64,000 nt of DNA from positions 62,001-126,000 of the forward strand of contig CAJQUN010000426.1 in NCBI GenBank assembly GCA_907163345.1. Reading direction: 5' to 3'. The DNA comes from Haberlea rhodopensis. Its lineage: Eukaryota; Streptophyta; Magnoliopsida; Lamiales; Gesneriaceae. The position numbers and the translations under genes were made by a program. Below, one piece after another: positions 34,741 through 47,000 of the stretch (positions are counted from its first letter, which is position 1; each line of letters opens with the position of its first letter). Below the pieces are notes generated by a model. The model was not told the origin of the DNA, made no database searches, and saw only the letters and a program-made list of their open reading frames with translations.

Positions 34741-36334
34741 TTAAGGTAATGTTTTATTGCACAAAAAAATTGCATCTTGTGCAATTTATTACTCCTGCAT
34801 TAATTGCATCTTGAATCTTGCCGACTTAATCATTGCAGGGATTTCGTCGAAAAATATTTTCAGCCCCCATCTAACTTCTTTTCGTGAGCACGATATTACA
34901 AAAGAACATGTGAAGTAAAACATTTTTTTTTTTGAAGTTGTGGCATTACCCCGTCACAAATTTTCAAATAGCAAGCAATTTAAATAGCTTTTTTAAAAGA
35001 AATTACAAACCTTCAACAAACGCCATTTGTTAAGTTTTTCCGTAACTAGTATTCGTATTAATTTATGACTTATGATATTCCTACAGAAAGAGGTCGTAGA
35101 GTAATCATCTTGATGCGTGAAATAAATAAAAATAAATTGTTATCAATAAATTCCCAATTATGAAGTTAAATGTTTGACAATATTATTTAACCATTGTGTT
35201 GTTAGATGTATCATGTATTCCAATTATTAGTTAATATTCTAATTATTATTTAATATTCCATTTATTATTTAATGTATTCCATTTATTAGTTAATATTCCA
35301 ATTATTATTTAATATTCCAATTATTATGTAAAAAGTAAACCATTTGTTAAAGATTGTGAACATTGACTTCTTTGTTTTTTGTAGTAAACAAGACAATAAA
35401 CAAAAAATCTTCAAACTACCATATAATGGATTAATATTTAAATATAATCACCATATTTGCATAATGTATCAATCATGCACATACAATGCATGTGCATGTA
35501 TTTATCTAATATAAATATTTACAATAATATTATTTTAAATTCGGTATGTATATTGAAATCATTTAATGATTTAAAAAGTTTCATAAACAAACGATATTCA
35601 ATAAATTATTTCCCACGCGGAAACCCTAATTTGCAGTCAAACCAATGATATTTAAAAAAAATTAAAAGACATGAAATTAGGAGCCGACAAATTAATTCGC
35701 ACAGCCGATTATCTGTCCAATTAAGCTTCCATGTCCGGTCGAAGTACAACCCGGTTTGTTTGATGATGTCTTTAAGGGTAGTGTTCTTAGGGGCATCATC
35801 ACCATTCATTTGGAATCTTTTTTTTTTAAAGAAAAAAAAAATTTTATTTGGATGGTGGATGTTGCTCCTGAAAGCAGCGCCCTTAAGGGCAGCAACAAAG
35901 TTTCCGTACAACCCTCACGCGTCAAATAGTTATACTCTGCCTTGGAAACGGAAGGTTCCACCCTTGCCTTCAGTAATATTTTTTTTTCCTTGAATAGGTA
36001 AAGAAATTATTAATAGGAGTATAATTGTATAAAGGATACTCGCTTCTTTTTTAAAAAGGGATAGCAAAATTACAGAGAATTAAGATAGAATAATGGTTCG
36101 CGAAACACATAATTAAGGAAAAAACTGAAATGAATTTTATGCTTGGCTTTAATCCACCAACAGCATTGAACAATTATTATCCACAGTTAGGTGTTTCGAC
36201 ATTGTTAAAAATTATGTTATTTATTTCATTTCAGATGCTCCAAATCGTACAAACCCATAGCATATACCATAAATTCTTTTGAAACCCGCCCGACCACAAA
36301 CCAAGATGTTGGTCGAAATGATATGTAGGGTTCT

Positions 36335-36338
<4 letters not shown>
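34741..36338. other. Intergenic with small repeats, no gene recognised
   Basis: 35218-35335 is a run of about 20-bp AATTATTATTTAATATTCC units. 35765-35905 is a loose inverted repeat: TTCTTAGGGGCATCATCACC against GATGTTGCTCCTGAAAGC, with an A/T run between, possibly a MITE remnant. ORFs here have no domains. Confidence 0.5.

Positions 36339-36411
<73 letters not shown>
36339..36411. repeat. (TA)n microsatellite, target of the copia insertion
   Basis: About 73 bp of TA repeats end directly at the copia 5' LTR. TATAT also follows the 3' LTR at 48556-48560, so the copia element inserted into or beside a TA tract. Confidence 0.9.
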
Positions 36412-36416
<5 letters not shown>

Positions 36417-37385
36417 GGATTAATAACTAATGAGATTTAATTATTAAAAGCCCAATAATTATTGTTAATTTTGTTAATGAGTTGTTGGGATTAATAACTA
36501 ATGAGTTTTAATTATTAAAAGCCCAATAATTATTGTTAATTTTGTTAATGAGAACAAAATAATGGTAAGTTAATTATGAATAGTCAATTAGGCTAAAGAA
36601 ATCTCACATTGAGAAAATGATACATTTATGGTTTGTTTATAATGAGATACAAATCAATAGAGTGTAGTTAAGTAGTAAATGGGTGCCCCTCGCGCGTCGT
36701 CCGTCCGCCCGGCTAGGCTCGGCTCGCGTCGCATCGCATCGCGCGTGTCGCTGCCGCGAAGGCAGTCCTATCTTTTTACTACACGGATTTCTGAAATGAC
36801 TTTTCATCTACCTGACTTTTCATATTCTGATGAGTATTAAGTTTGAGACTTTTCACCTACCTGCAGAATTGAAGTCATATTTAAGTGTGAGACTTAAATC
36901 CATATTAATCTGATATTAAGTGTTGAGACTTTTCATCTACCCCCATTAAACTTTACACTTAATTTCTGAGACCTTTGAAGTGGTCTGCTACTCAGCTATA
37001 TAAGCTCCATCAGCTCTATGCTTTCTTCATCCCGAAATTATATTTCATATCATATCATATTATCTTGAGAGTACTACACACAGTTGAGTGTTCAAGTGAG
37101 TCTGTCTGGGTTTCTGCTTCAATCCAAACAGAGGTGTTCGGGCGTTATACCTTGGAACTCTCTTGTCCAGGAGGCCAGAAGTTGTAGGCAAGCAATTTAG
37201 AGTTTACGGGCACACGGTTTACTGTGTCCTCATCCATTTCAGATACTACACAACAAAGTTTCTGCACAGTATATTTAAACTGTTGTTGTAAGTTTCTACT
37301 GTTTTCCAAGCAATTTTATTTATACGCCAGTGTTTGTAAACTTGTGAGTTTTTCGTCTACTTGAACAAAAAGAAAAGCACCAACA
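36412..37385 (+). repeat. Copia 5' LTR with internal duplication
   Basis: 974 bp. The first 69-70 bp (TGTTGGGATTAATAACTAAT through TTAATGAG) is present twice in tandem, unlike the 3' LTR. A CG-rich block (CCTCGCGCGTCGTCCG and onward, 36685-36760) stands out. A TATA box TATATAAG is at 36997-37004. About 170 bp with repeated ACTTTTCATCTACC motifs are missing from the 3' LTR. Confidence 0.9.
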
Positions 37386-37587
37386 ATCGTAAACTCTAAA
37401 TTTTTTGTGTATCTTTTGTGTTCTGTCAAAACTCAGATTTTCCTCGACTGCACTTTAACAAATTGTTACTGTCAAGTTTCATATTTATTTGAGATTCTGT
37501 TTATGCACTGTTGATAGGTTTAATCCTACTGTTTCAAAACTGCTTTGATATTATTTGTGCTCTCCTATTTGTGTTCTGTTTTAGCTA

Positions 37588-38480
37588 ATGGCTGACCAGT
37601 TTACCTAACCACCTGCTGTGAATAATGAGATTCTGGTGATCAAAGCTGGCGGTACTGAGGCCGCAATGCCAATTCTGAGAAGTCCAATGTCGTTTTCTCA
37701 ATTTGAGAAACCGAAAAAGTTCAAGGGTTCTTCCTTACCACCTTGAACTTGACCAGGTTTCTGAAGGAGGAGAAACCGGTGGAGGACAAAGAGGATCCTC
37801 AATCTGCAGTGATTGTTGGGTCATGGATGAGTGCCGACTACCTTTGTCGTAACTACATACTCAATTCTCTTGACGATGCACTTTTTAATGTGTATTCCCC
37901 CAAGGAGACTGCTAAGAATCTTTGGGAATCGTTAGAGACAAAGTATAAAGTTGACGATGCAGGCGCAAAGAAATTTGTAGCTTGGCTATTCCATGACTAT
38001 CGAATGGTAGATGGCAAGAGCGTTGCTGATCAATGCGAAGAGTTGCAGCTGATATATCATGAACTTGCTGCCGAAGGTATAGGGCTAAATGATGCTCTCC
38101 AAGTGGCGATGATGATTGAAAAATTACCGCCATCTTGGAAGGACTTCAAAAGCTACCTAAAGCAAAAGCGAAAGATGATGAGTCTCGAGGATCTTATCAG
38201 GAGGTTGCGCATCGAGCAAGACAACCGAAAAGTTGACAAGAAATCATTTGGAATGATTTCCAAGGCCAACGTGGTTGAAGTTGGGGACAACTCCCATGGG
38301 AACAAGCGCAAGCGTACTTTTGAATCCAAGGGAGATACTCAGACAAAGAGGTTCACCGGTGACTGTTATGTGTGTAGTAAGCCTAAACATAAGGCCAAGG
38401 ACTGCACTCAACGTCAAAACAATGACAGTAAGAGGAAGATAATCCCTAACAAAGGCAAAGGAAAGAGGTCTGCACATGCC
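37588..38480 (+). pseudogene. Copia gag, 5' part, broken
   Basis: It begins MADQFT and hits a TAA at 37606. A small deletion near 37730 shifts the frame into the long open stretch up to 38480. That stretch carries the UBN2-type gag core (ETAKNLWESLETKY, VADQCEELQLIYHEL, LPPSWKDFKSYLKQK) and a CCHC zinc knuckle, CYVCSKPKHKAKDC. The reading frame is cut by the inserted element after AHA and resumes at 44057. The role was RNA packaging in virus-like particles. Confidence 0.88.
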
Positions 38481-39998
38481 TGGTAGCGTTTATCGTGTAC
38501 GCCCAAATTAACCCCACTCAATCCTCAAGATTGATAACAATAATGTAGTAGCGTGAGTAGGGATCGATCCCACGAGGAGGTGTGAATCTTTGTGTTAATG
38601 AAAATCAAAACAAAAGAATAACAAAAGATGAGGTTGTGAGTGATTGAATTATACTACTTAAATTAAAATTAAAGATTAAACTAATGAAAGCGATTCTTGG
38701 TATCGGTCGACTCTTCCTTAGAATTATCATCTATTTCATCGATTCACAAAAGACTCAATTTTTCATATGAATATTCATCGTTGGACGTTTAATCCAATAA
38801 TCAAAGTCCTATCTCACCTTACGTGTAGTTAAGTAGCCCAAGCGTTCTAGTTTAACCCTTATCCAACAATCAATCAAAATACAAGCGATTAAGATTTAAA
38901 TCGATGATAGCATATGAACTAGTGAGATCGATGAAGCTAAACAACATAATCCAATCGTCTATGTTTAATCTAGTCAAGTGTTCTTCCTAAGATTTTAACA
39001 AACTCACAAGCGGAAATTCATCAATCTTAGTTGCTTCGTAAATTAGAGGGATCAAACGATTCCGTATTTGATATCTAATTTAGCGTTAGATTTCATGCAA
39101 GTTACTAGGTTGTCAATCCAATAAACAAACATCAATCATATCAACAAAATCAGAAAAACTCTTGATATTCAATAAAATTGATATATAAAGCGTATGAATC
39201 TCCCCAAGATAAATAATTCCAAGGATTTGTCTTCCTCAACCAAGAATTAAAAACTAGCTAGACATAATCTAATAAAAACAATAAATAAAAGCAAGGGAAA
39301 GAATACTAATCCGATCTCCGCTCGTCGAAGTGTCAATCCCGCCTTCGCTTCGATCTTCGTAGCCGTTCTTCAACAAAATTGAAAAGAAAATATAAAACTA
39401 TCCTAAACTACTCTACCCTAACTATCTAGATGTTTAAAAGGTCTGAATTTCGAGTATATATGTATTGGGAGGCTGATGGAGTAGGTTAGAATCCATGTGG
39501 GAAGGAAAGAAATCAAGTTTTTTAATTTTCCAAAATTCTATTGGCGTAATTACGCCTAAAATGGCGTAGCTACGCCTGTCCATGCCGTAGCGTTGGCGTA
39601 ATTACGCCTGTGAATGGCGTAATTACGTCTGTCCTCCATTTTTCTGGCGAGTTTTGTATTTTGGCCATAACTTTCACATACGAACTCCGAATTCGACGAG
39701 TCACCTGTCCACGCGAAGATAACTCAAAGTTCTACAACTTTTATATGGACCACATTCCCAAAACTTGGCTGGAATACATAGAAATTTGAGGAGAAAGGAG
39801 CAACATGTGTCTTTGATTCCGGTTTTTTTCCTCTTTTCTTCAACTTTATTGCTTCTTTCATCATTTTAGCTTGATTTCTTCACCTTTCCCTACATTTACA
39901 CAAATATACGATTAGGTAGCATATGTATCAATTTACCCATCAAAATATACCAAATCGTAAACAATTAAACTCAATAGATGTGTCTATTTCTAGTCACA
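38481..39998 (-). repeat. 3' LTR of the nested gypsy-type element
   Basis: Boundaries are set by the copia junction on the left and by TAGTCACA, adjoining the purine tract, on the right. Contains four palindromes of the type GGCGTAATTACGCC between 39543 and 39631. Confidence 0.9.
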
Positions 39999-40029
39999 TC
40001 AAACACCCCCATACTTACTCTTTACTCGA

Positions 40030-41316
40030 CCTCGAGTAAACAAATAAAAACTACAATATTTTTGGTTAGCTCATAGGTTCATAACAAAGCAACTTATCCT
40101 CACTTTAATGCCTCAACAATTTTAACATGCACAGTAATGAAAGGCGGTGAAAAGTTAACAGTGGAACAAATTCAATCCCTATACATTTCATACTCAACAA
40201 AATAGTGAACGTGTGTGTGTGGTCATAAACAAGTGTACAAATTATAGCTCCAAAATATGTAAATCCACAATAGTTCAAGTCATACACTAACACAAGTATA
40301 AGCTCACTTGCACACTCTTCTCCACTATCTTAGCTACTTTGCAAACATAAATCAAGTAGGTCTTTATTAGCTTGTAGCTTGGCCTAGGTATTGGCTTATG
40401 AAAGAAAGGGTAAGGATATTCAAACAAGAGAGTATGATGAAATGCACACTAAAAGCTTCTCTTCTTGTATGAATTTTTCAAACCTTGTTCATTTTTTTCA
40501 AGGTTTATTTCAACATTTTTCTTCTTTAGTGCCTTGGCTCCCCTTGGAGTCATATTTTTATCTATTTTCTCAAGGCATTCCTTTTTCTTTCATGCATTCC
40601 ATTCTTTTGACAATTAAGCTCACAAATATACTTCAATGATTCCCAAGTGCATTTGAATGAAATACATCATACTCCCTTAAAAGGTATGGATTAAAATCAC
40701 ATTTAGGCTCATTAGGGAAGGATGATAAGCTAGTCAAGGAATGTTGAATGGGGGTCTTGAGTATGCTTAGCATACTCCCATTCTTTTACATTAAGGCTCA
40801 AAAAGGGTACTAGAGATTGATTTTGTTTACATGGTAGGCTTGAAAGGCTCAAACGCATCAAAGATTGCCTATATCACTTTCATGTTTGCAAGTAGTCTAG
40901 ACATACGCCTCAAAGAGCATGTAGTTAAGTTCTAGCATGTATTAGAGACTTCTTAAGACTATCACAAAGTTTACACAATCTTCACTAAGCTATGCACACT
41001 TCACAAGCCATGACAATAATGTGCTCAAAATATTCAACTACTAAGTTAAAGTAAACTTTGCATTAGAGTTCAAAGTGTTCCAAGGTTAACAATTCACCTA
41101 TCTTCAAAAACATGCATGCCATTAATTAGGTTTCATCATGGGCTAGTGATTCTAAGCATGTGTTCATTACTAACTATGAGCTCAAAATTTTCAAATTTTT
41201 CGATTTTTTTGTATTTTTGAAATAAGAAAAACAATAACACACTACTAATCCCTCCCCCATACTTAAATCTTACATTGTCCCCAATGTAAGACAAAAATAG
41301 AAGAAAAGAGAAAAGT
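40030..41316. other. Non-coding internal part of the nested gypsy-type element
   Basis: Between the gag-like ORF and the 3' LTR. No pol remnant could be recognised on either strand; short ORFs near 40391-40639 and 40105-40293 lack domains. Confidence 0.6.
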
Positions 41317-42312
41317 CTAACTAGTAAAGCAATAAAAATAAAAGGAAGAAAAGAAACTAACTCCCCTTGGGTTGCCTCCCAAGCAGCGCCTCTGTTTAAT
41401 GTCGGTGGCCCGACGCCAATCTTCTCGCTTAAGACGATGCCTATTTGCCTTGAACCTCTTGGAGGGTTTTTGTCTTTTCACTATGTCGCCTTCCTCCAAA
41501 GAAGTCAGTTGAGGTCGATCAAGATCTACCTCATGGCATCCTTTAACTTGTCGTCCCCTATGCTCGCCTTTGGGAATCTCATTCTGGTAAGATTCCTTGT
41601 TATCCACATCGACCTCTGTTTGTTCTTCAAGTATTGATGGCATCAGTACCATCGTTTCTGGAGTTTCTACCTCTTTGCCACTGTCCAAGGTGTTGTCTTC
41701 GAAAAAATAGTCCCAAGGATCCATTTCAACACAATACTCTATCGCCGACTCCTCTTCCACATCACTTGATTCATCTAAGTATTCAACATAGCTCTCAGTT
41801 GGAAACTTACCTTGCGGAGTTGTAGGATATACAAGCTCCTTTTCTTCTATTGGCACATGTATCTCCACTTCTAGCTCGGGTGGCATCAGTACCACCTTCT
41901 CCATAGTCTCCTCTTCTTCATCACTCCATGATTCGAATGCAATCATGGTCTCCTTTTGTGCTGCTATCCGATCGGCTGATCTTATTATTTGCTCGATTTG
42001 GTTACCCAAATTCTGAGTGCTAGCCCTGAATTCCTGTTGAAATTGCAAAGTACTATCAGTAAGTTTTGAAACAAGATCCTCTAAAGACTCACCAGGGGTA
42101 TGGTATTGAGGTTGTTGCGGCCATGGCGAATATTGTGGTATGTATGGCGGTAGATAGGACTGCATGTAAGGTGGAGGTGGGCTCATCCATTGATTGTCAT
42201 AGTTGAGATTGGGATGATCACTCCAACTTGAGTTGTATGTTCTTTGTTCACTCCCTACGCCAAGTTGGTGCACAAGATACGCCAATTCGTCTAGTCGCCT
42301 ATAGTCCTCCAT
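41317..42312 (-). CDS. Gag-like protein of the nested non-autonomous gypsy-type element
   Basis: 331 residues from the ATG at 42312. Features in order: an N-terminal MEDYRRLDELAYLVHQLG; a Tyr/Pro-rich stretch (PPPPYMQSYLPPYIPQYSP); SLEDLVSKLTDSTLQFQQEF with RASTQNLGNQIEQI, which resembles the coiled segment near the end of Athila-type gag; a long acidic region; and a basic end with RRCLGGNPRG, which is also common at the end of such elements. No zinc knuckle, protease or pol domains are present. The element presumably depends on an autonomous gypsy for reverse transcription. The frame is intact, and with the near-identical LTRs this suggests a recent, perhaps still selected, gag. It might alternatively be only the 3' fragment of a larger gag. 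Confidence 0.7.
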   Translation of the reverse strand: MEDYRRLDELAYLVHQLGVGSEQRTYNSSWSDHPNLNYDNQWMSPPPPYMQSYLPPYIPQYSPWPQQPQYHTPGESLEDLVSKLTDSTLQFQQEFRASTQNLGNQIEQIIRSADRIAAQKETMIAFESWSDEEEETMEKVVLMPPELEVEIHVPIEEKELVYPTTPQGKFPTESYVEYLDESSDVEEESAIEYCVEMDPWDYFFEDNTLDSGKEVETPETMVLMPSILEEQTEVDVDNKESYQNEIPKGEHRGRQVKGCHEVDLDRPQLTSLEEGDIVKRQKPSKRFKANRHRLKREDWRRATDIKQRRCLGGNPRGVSFFSSFYFYCFTS

Positions 42313-42444
42313 GAAAAGATCCAATTTTTAAGAAATCAACATGTAAGCACGAACAAACAAGAGTAGCGGTGTGGGGGAAAGAAAGAAATTAAACGAAAGA
42401 GAGAAAAAAAAACAGAAAATATTAACACAAAAATATACAACGCC

Positions 42445-42462
42445 TCCCCGGCAACGGCGCCA
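42445..42462 (-). promoter_or_regulatory. Primer-binding site, tRNA-Asp type
   Basis: Plus-strand TCCCCGGCAACGGCGCCA equals the 3' end of plant tRNA-Asp. It lies five bases from the 5' LTR end at 42468, as expected for a minus-strand element. Confidence 0.85.
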
Positions 42463-42467
42463 AAATT

Positions 42468-43984
42468 TGGTAGCGTTTATCGTGTACGCCCAAATTAACC
42501 CCACTCAATCCTCAAGATTGATAACAATAATGTAGTAGCGTGAGTAGGGATCGATCCCACGAGGAGGTGTGAATCTTTGTGTTAATGAAAATCAAAACAA
42601 AAGAATAACAAAAGATGAGGTTGTGAGTGATTGAATTATACTACTTAAATTAAAATTAAAGATTAAACTAATGAAAGCGATTCTTGGTATCGGTCGACTC
42701 TTCCTTAGAATTATCATCTATTTCATCGATTCACAAAAGACTCAATTTTTCATATGAATATTCATCGTTGGACGTTTAATCCAATAATCAAAGTCTTATC
42801 TCACCTTACGTGTAGTTAAGTAGCCCAAGCGTTCTAGTTTAACCCTTATCAAACAATCAATCAAAATACAAGCGATTAAGATTTAAATCGATGATAGCAT
42901 ATGAACTAGTGAGATCGATGAAGCTAAACAACATAATCCAATCGTCTATGTTTAATCTAGTCAAGTGTTCTTCCTAAGATTTTAACAAACTCACAAGCGG
43001 AAATTCATCAATCTTAGTTGCTTCGTAAATTAGAGGGATCAAACGATTCCGTATTTGATATCTAATTTAGCGTTAGATTTCATGCAAGTTACTAGGTTGT
43101 CAATCCAATAAACAAACATCAATCATATCAACAAAATCAGAAAAACTCTTGATATTCAATAAAATTGATATATAAAGCGTATGAATCTCCCCAAGATAAA
43201 TAATTCCAAGGATTTGTCTTCCTCAACCAAGAATTAAAAACTAGCTAGACATAATCTAATAAAAACAATAAATAAAAGCAAGGGAAAGAATACTAATCCG
43301 ATCTCCGCTCGTCGAAGTGTCAATCCCGCCTTCGCTTCGATCTTCGTAGCCGTTCTTCAACAAAATTGAAAAGAAAATATAAAACTATCCTAAACTACTC
43401 TACCCTAACTATCTAGATGTTTAAAAGGTCTGAATTTCGAGTATATATGTATTGGGAGGCTGATGGAGTAGGTTAGAATCCATGTGGGAAGGAAAGAAAT
43501 CAAGTTTTTTAATTTTCCAAAATTCTATTGGCGTAATTACGCCTAAAATGGCGTAGCTACGCCTGTCCATGCCGTAGCGTTGGCATAATTACGCCTGTGA
43601 ATGGCGTAATTACGCCTGTCCTCCATTTTTCTGGCGAGTTTTGTATTTTGGCCATAACTTTCACATACGAACTCCGAATTCGACGAGTCAGCTGTCCACG
43701 CGAAGATAACTCAAAGTTCTACAACTTTTCTATGGACCACATTCCCAAAACTTGGCTGGAATACATAGAAATTTGAGGAGAAAGGAGCAACATGTGTCTT
43801 TGATTCCGGTTTTTTCCTCTTTTCTTCAACTTTATTGCTTCTTTCATCATTTTAGCTTGATTTCTTCACCTTTCCCTACATTTACACAAATATACGATTA
43901 GGTAGCATATGTATCAATTTACCCATCAAAATATACCAAATCGTAAACAATTAAACTCAATATATGTGTCTATTTCTAGTCACA
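42468..43984 (-). repeat. 5' LTR of the nested gypsy-type element
   Basis: Near-identical to 38481-39998. Right boundary TAGTCACA at 43977-43984 is followed by sequence that elsewhere lies inside the element. Confidence 0.9.
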
Positions 43985-44056
43985 TCAAACACCCCCATAC
44001 TTAAACTTTACTCGACCTCGAGTAAATCAGATAAAACTAAGAGGTCTGCACATGCC

Positions 44057-47000
44057 CACATTGCTGAGGACAACCTCAGCTCCGACATGGATGACATGCA
44101 TCTGAGTGCTGTGGAATCGGAGGTGAATCTTGTTGGAGGGAACTCCAAGGAATGGTGGGTGGACACTGGGGCTACTCGCCACATTTGCGCCAACAAATGG
44201 ATGTTTAAGACCTATCAACCGGTAAATGATGAGCACTGCTACATGGAAAATTCAGCAGTCTCAAAAGTTGAAGGCAAAGGGACGGTTGTGCTAAAGATGA
44301 CTTCCGGAAAAGAGTTGACTCTTACCGAGGTGCTCCACGTGCCAGAGATCCGAAAGAATCTCATCTCCGGAGCAGTGCTGAACAAGAAAGGTTTTCGGCT
44401 CGTGTTTGAGGCCGACAAAGTCATTCTGTCCAAGGGTGGTATGTTCGTAGGCAAAGGATACTTGGCCAATAACCTCTTCAAGATGAGTGTAATGACTTTA
44501 GCTCCTAAGACTAAGTCTAATATAGAGGTTGATGTTGATGTTAATGCAACATATGAGGCTAGTACTAGTAAAAAGTAATGATTGTTGCCAATGTGGCTAA
44601 TAAAACTTTAAAGTTTGATTATTCTTTCGAGTCTTTACATTTGTGGCGTGGTAGATTAGGACATGCGAATTATAAGTCCTTACAAAGGCTAACGTCTCTT
44701 AATCTATTACCTAAATTTAACATCAATCATAAACATAAGTGTGAGACTTGTGTAGAAGCCAAATTAACCAAGTCTTCATTCCACTCAATTGAGCGAAGCA
44801 CCGAACCGTTAAACTTGATTCATACGGATGTATGCGATCTAAAGTATGTACAATCTAGAGGCGGTAAAAATTATTTCATAACATTTATCGATGATTGTAC
44901 AAGATATTGTTATGTCTACTTAATGAGAAGTAAAGACGAAGCAATTGATATGTTCATTCACTATAAGAATGAAGTTTAGAATCAACTTGATAAAAAGATT
45001 AAAATTCTTCGAAGTGATCGAGGTGGTGAATATGAGTCACCATTTGCACAAATATGTGCTGAGAGTGGCATTATTCATCAAACCACTGCACCTTATTCTC
45101 CTGAGCAAAATGGTATTGATGAAAGGAAGAATAGAACGCTTAAGGAAATGATGAATGCAATGCTTATAAGTTCCGACTTACCTAGAAATTTGTGGGAAGA
45201 AGCTCTGCTTTTCGCCAACTATGTGCTAAACAGAGTACCACATAAAAAGTTGGATAAAACGCCTTATGAATTGTGGAAAGGTCGTGCACCTAGCTACAAG
45301 TTTTTAAGGGTTTGGGGATGTCTAGCAAATGTACCAATTCCTCCTCCTAAACGGACTAGGATATGACCTAAGACAGTAGATTGTGTATTTATCGGATATG
45401 CGCAAGATAGTAGTGCCTATCGTTTTCTGGTGCACAAATCAGATAATGCAGAAATGCATGTAAATACTATCATTGAGGCTAGAGATGCTTCGTTCTTTGA
45501 GGAAATCTTTCCCCACAAAACTCCGACAATGCCTGAAACCAATGTTGAGAGAAATGTGGGGGATAGAGAATCTCAAGAGAATGTAGAATCGCCTAGACGA
45601 AGCAAAAGAGCGAGAAAAGAAAAATCTTTTGGCTCAGATTTTCTAACATATCTGTTGGAAAAGGATCCGGATACTTCCAAGGAAGCAATGACTTCACAAG
45701 ACTCTGATCTTTGGAAAGAAGCGGTGAACAGTAAGATAGAATCTATCTTACATAATCATACTTGGGAACTAGTGGATCTTCCTGCAGGTTGTAAACCACT
45801 AGACCACAAGTGGATCTTCAAGAGGAAGATGAAAGCTGATGGTACTGTAGATATGTACAAGGCTAGACTTGTAGTCAAAGGCTACAGACAAACTGAAGGT
45901 GTTGATTATTTCGACACATACGCTCCTGTATCCAGGAAAACGTCTATAAGGTTAATAATTGCATTTGTTGTGTTATATAACCTAGAGATCCATAAAATGG
46001 ATGTAAAAACAGCCTTTCTAAATGGAGAGTTAGAAGAGGAGGTTTACATGGACCAACCTGAAGGGTTTGTAGTTCCAGGTAAAGAAACAAAGGTGTGTAG
46101 ACTTGTAAAATCCTTGTATGGATTAAAACAAGCACCTAAACAATGACACGAAAAATTTGACAGTGTCATGCTTTCAAATGGGTTTAAAACAAACCAATGT
46201 GATAAATGTGTCTAATTGAAAGGAGACAATACAAACTATGTGGTGATAGTATGTCTCTACGTAGATGACATGATAATTGTTGGTAATAACAATAACATCA
46301 ATATTACCAATAAAATGTTGTCACGAAATTTTGAGATGAAAGACATAAGTCTTGCAGATGTGATTCTTGGGATGAATATCACAAAACATGTAGATGGATA
46401 TTCTCTCTCCGAAAGTCATTATGTTGAGAAGATACTTGACAAGTTTGATAAGGGAAATAATACCATCGCGAGAACACCTATGGAGGTGGTGTCAAATCTT
46501 TGCAAGAATCACGGAGAAGGTGTGCAACAACTTGAGTACTCGAGGGTCATAGGTAGTCTCATGTATCTCATGGACTGCGCTAGACCTGATATAGCTAACT
46601 CAGTCAACAGATTGAGCAGATATACGAGTAATCCCAGTTATGAGCACTGGAAGGCAGTAGTTCGAGTTCTTAGATATCTAAGATACACTACTAACTACGG
46701 ACTACATTATACGAGATATCCAGCAGTAATTGAAGGGTACTCAGATGCGAATTGGATATCGGACTCCAAGAATATAAAGTCCACGAGTGGATATATTTTT
46801 ATAATTGGAGGTGCAGCTGTTTCATGGAAATCATGCAAACAGACGGGCATTGCTAGATCAACTATGGAATCTGAGTTCATAGCTTTATATCTTGCAGCAG
46901 AAGAAGCTGATTGGCTTCGGAGTTTCTTGGAGGACATTCCAATGTGGTCAAAACATGTGCCACTCATTAGCGTGCACTGTGATAGTCAGTCAGCTATGGG

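Larger units (their letters stand above)
38481..44038 (-). mobile_element. Gag-only gypsy-type LTR element (TR-GAG-like) nested in copia gag, reverse orientation
   Basis: Two LTRs of 1518 bp (38481-39998) and 1517 bp (42468-43984) are nearly identical; I count about seven substitutions and one indel, so insertion is recent. Read on the minus strand they start TGTGACTAG and end ACGCTACCA. The primer site (42445-42462) matches the 3' end of plant tRNA-Asp, and the purine tract side (AAGTATGGGGGTGTTTGA on minus) adjoins the left LTR. The internal 2.4 kb has one gag-like ORF and no pol. The right end carries 54 bp of internal PPT-side sequence outside the LTR, and the target duplication is 18 bp (38463-38480 and 44039-44056). 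Confidence 0.88.

Noticed and set aside
35606..35993. ORFs on both strands, up to 101 codons
   Set aside because: Span an A/T run and an inverted repeat; no domain.
41437..41825. Plus-strand ORFs antisense to the gag-like ORF
   Set aside because: Shadows of the longer minus-strand frame.
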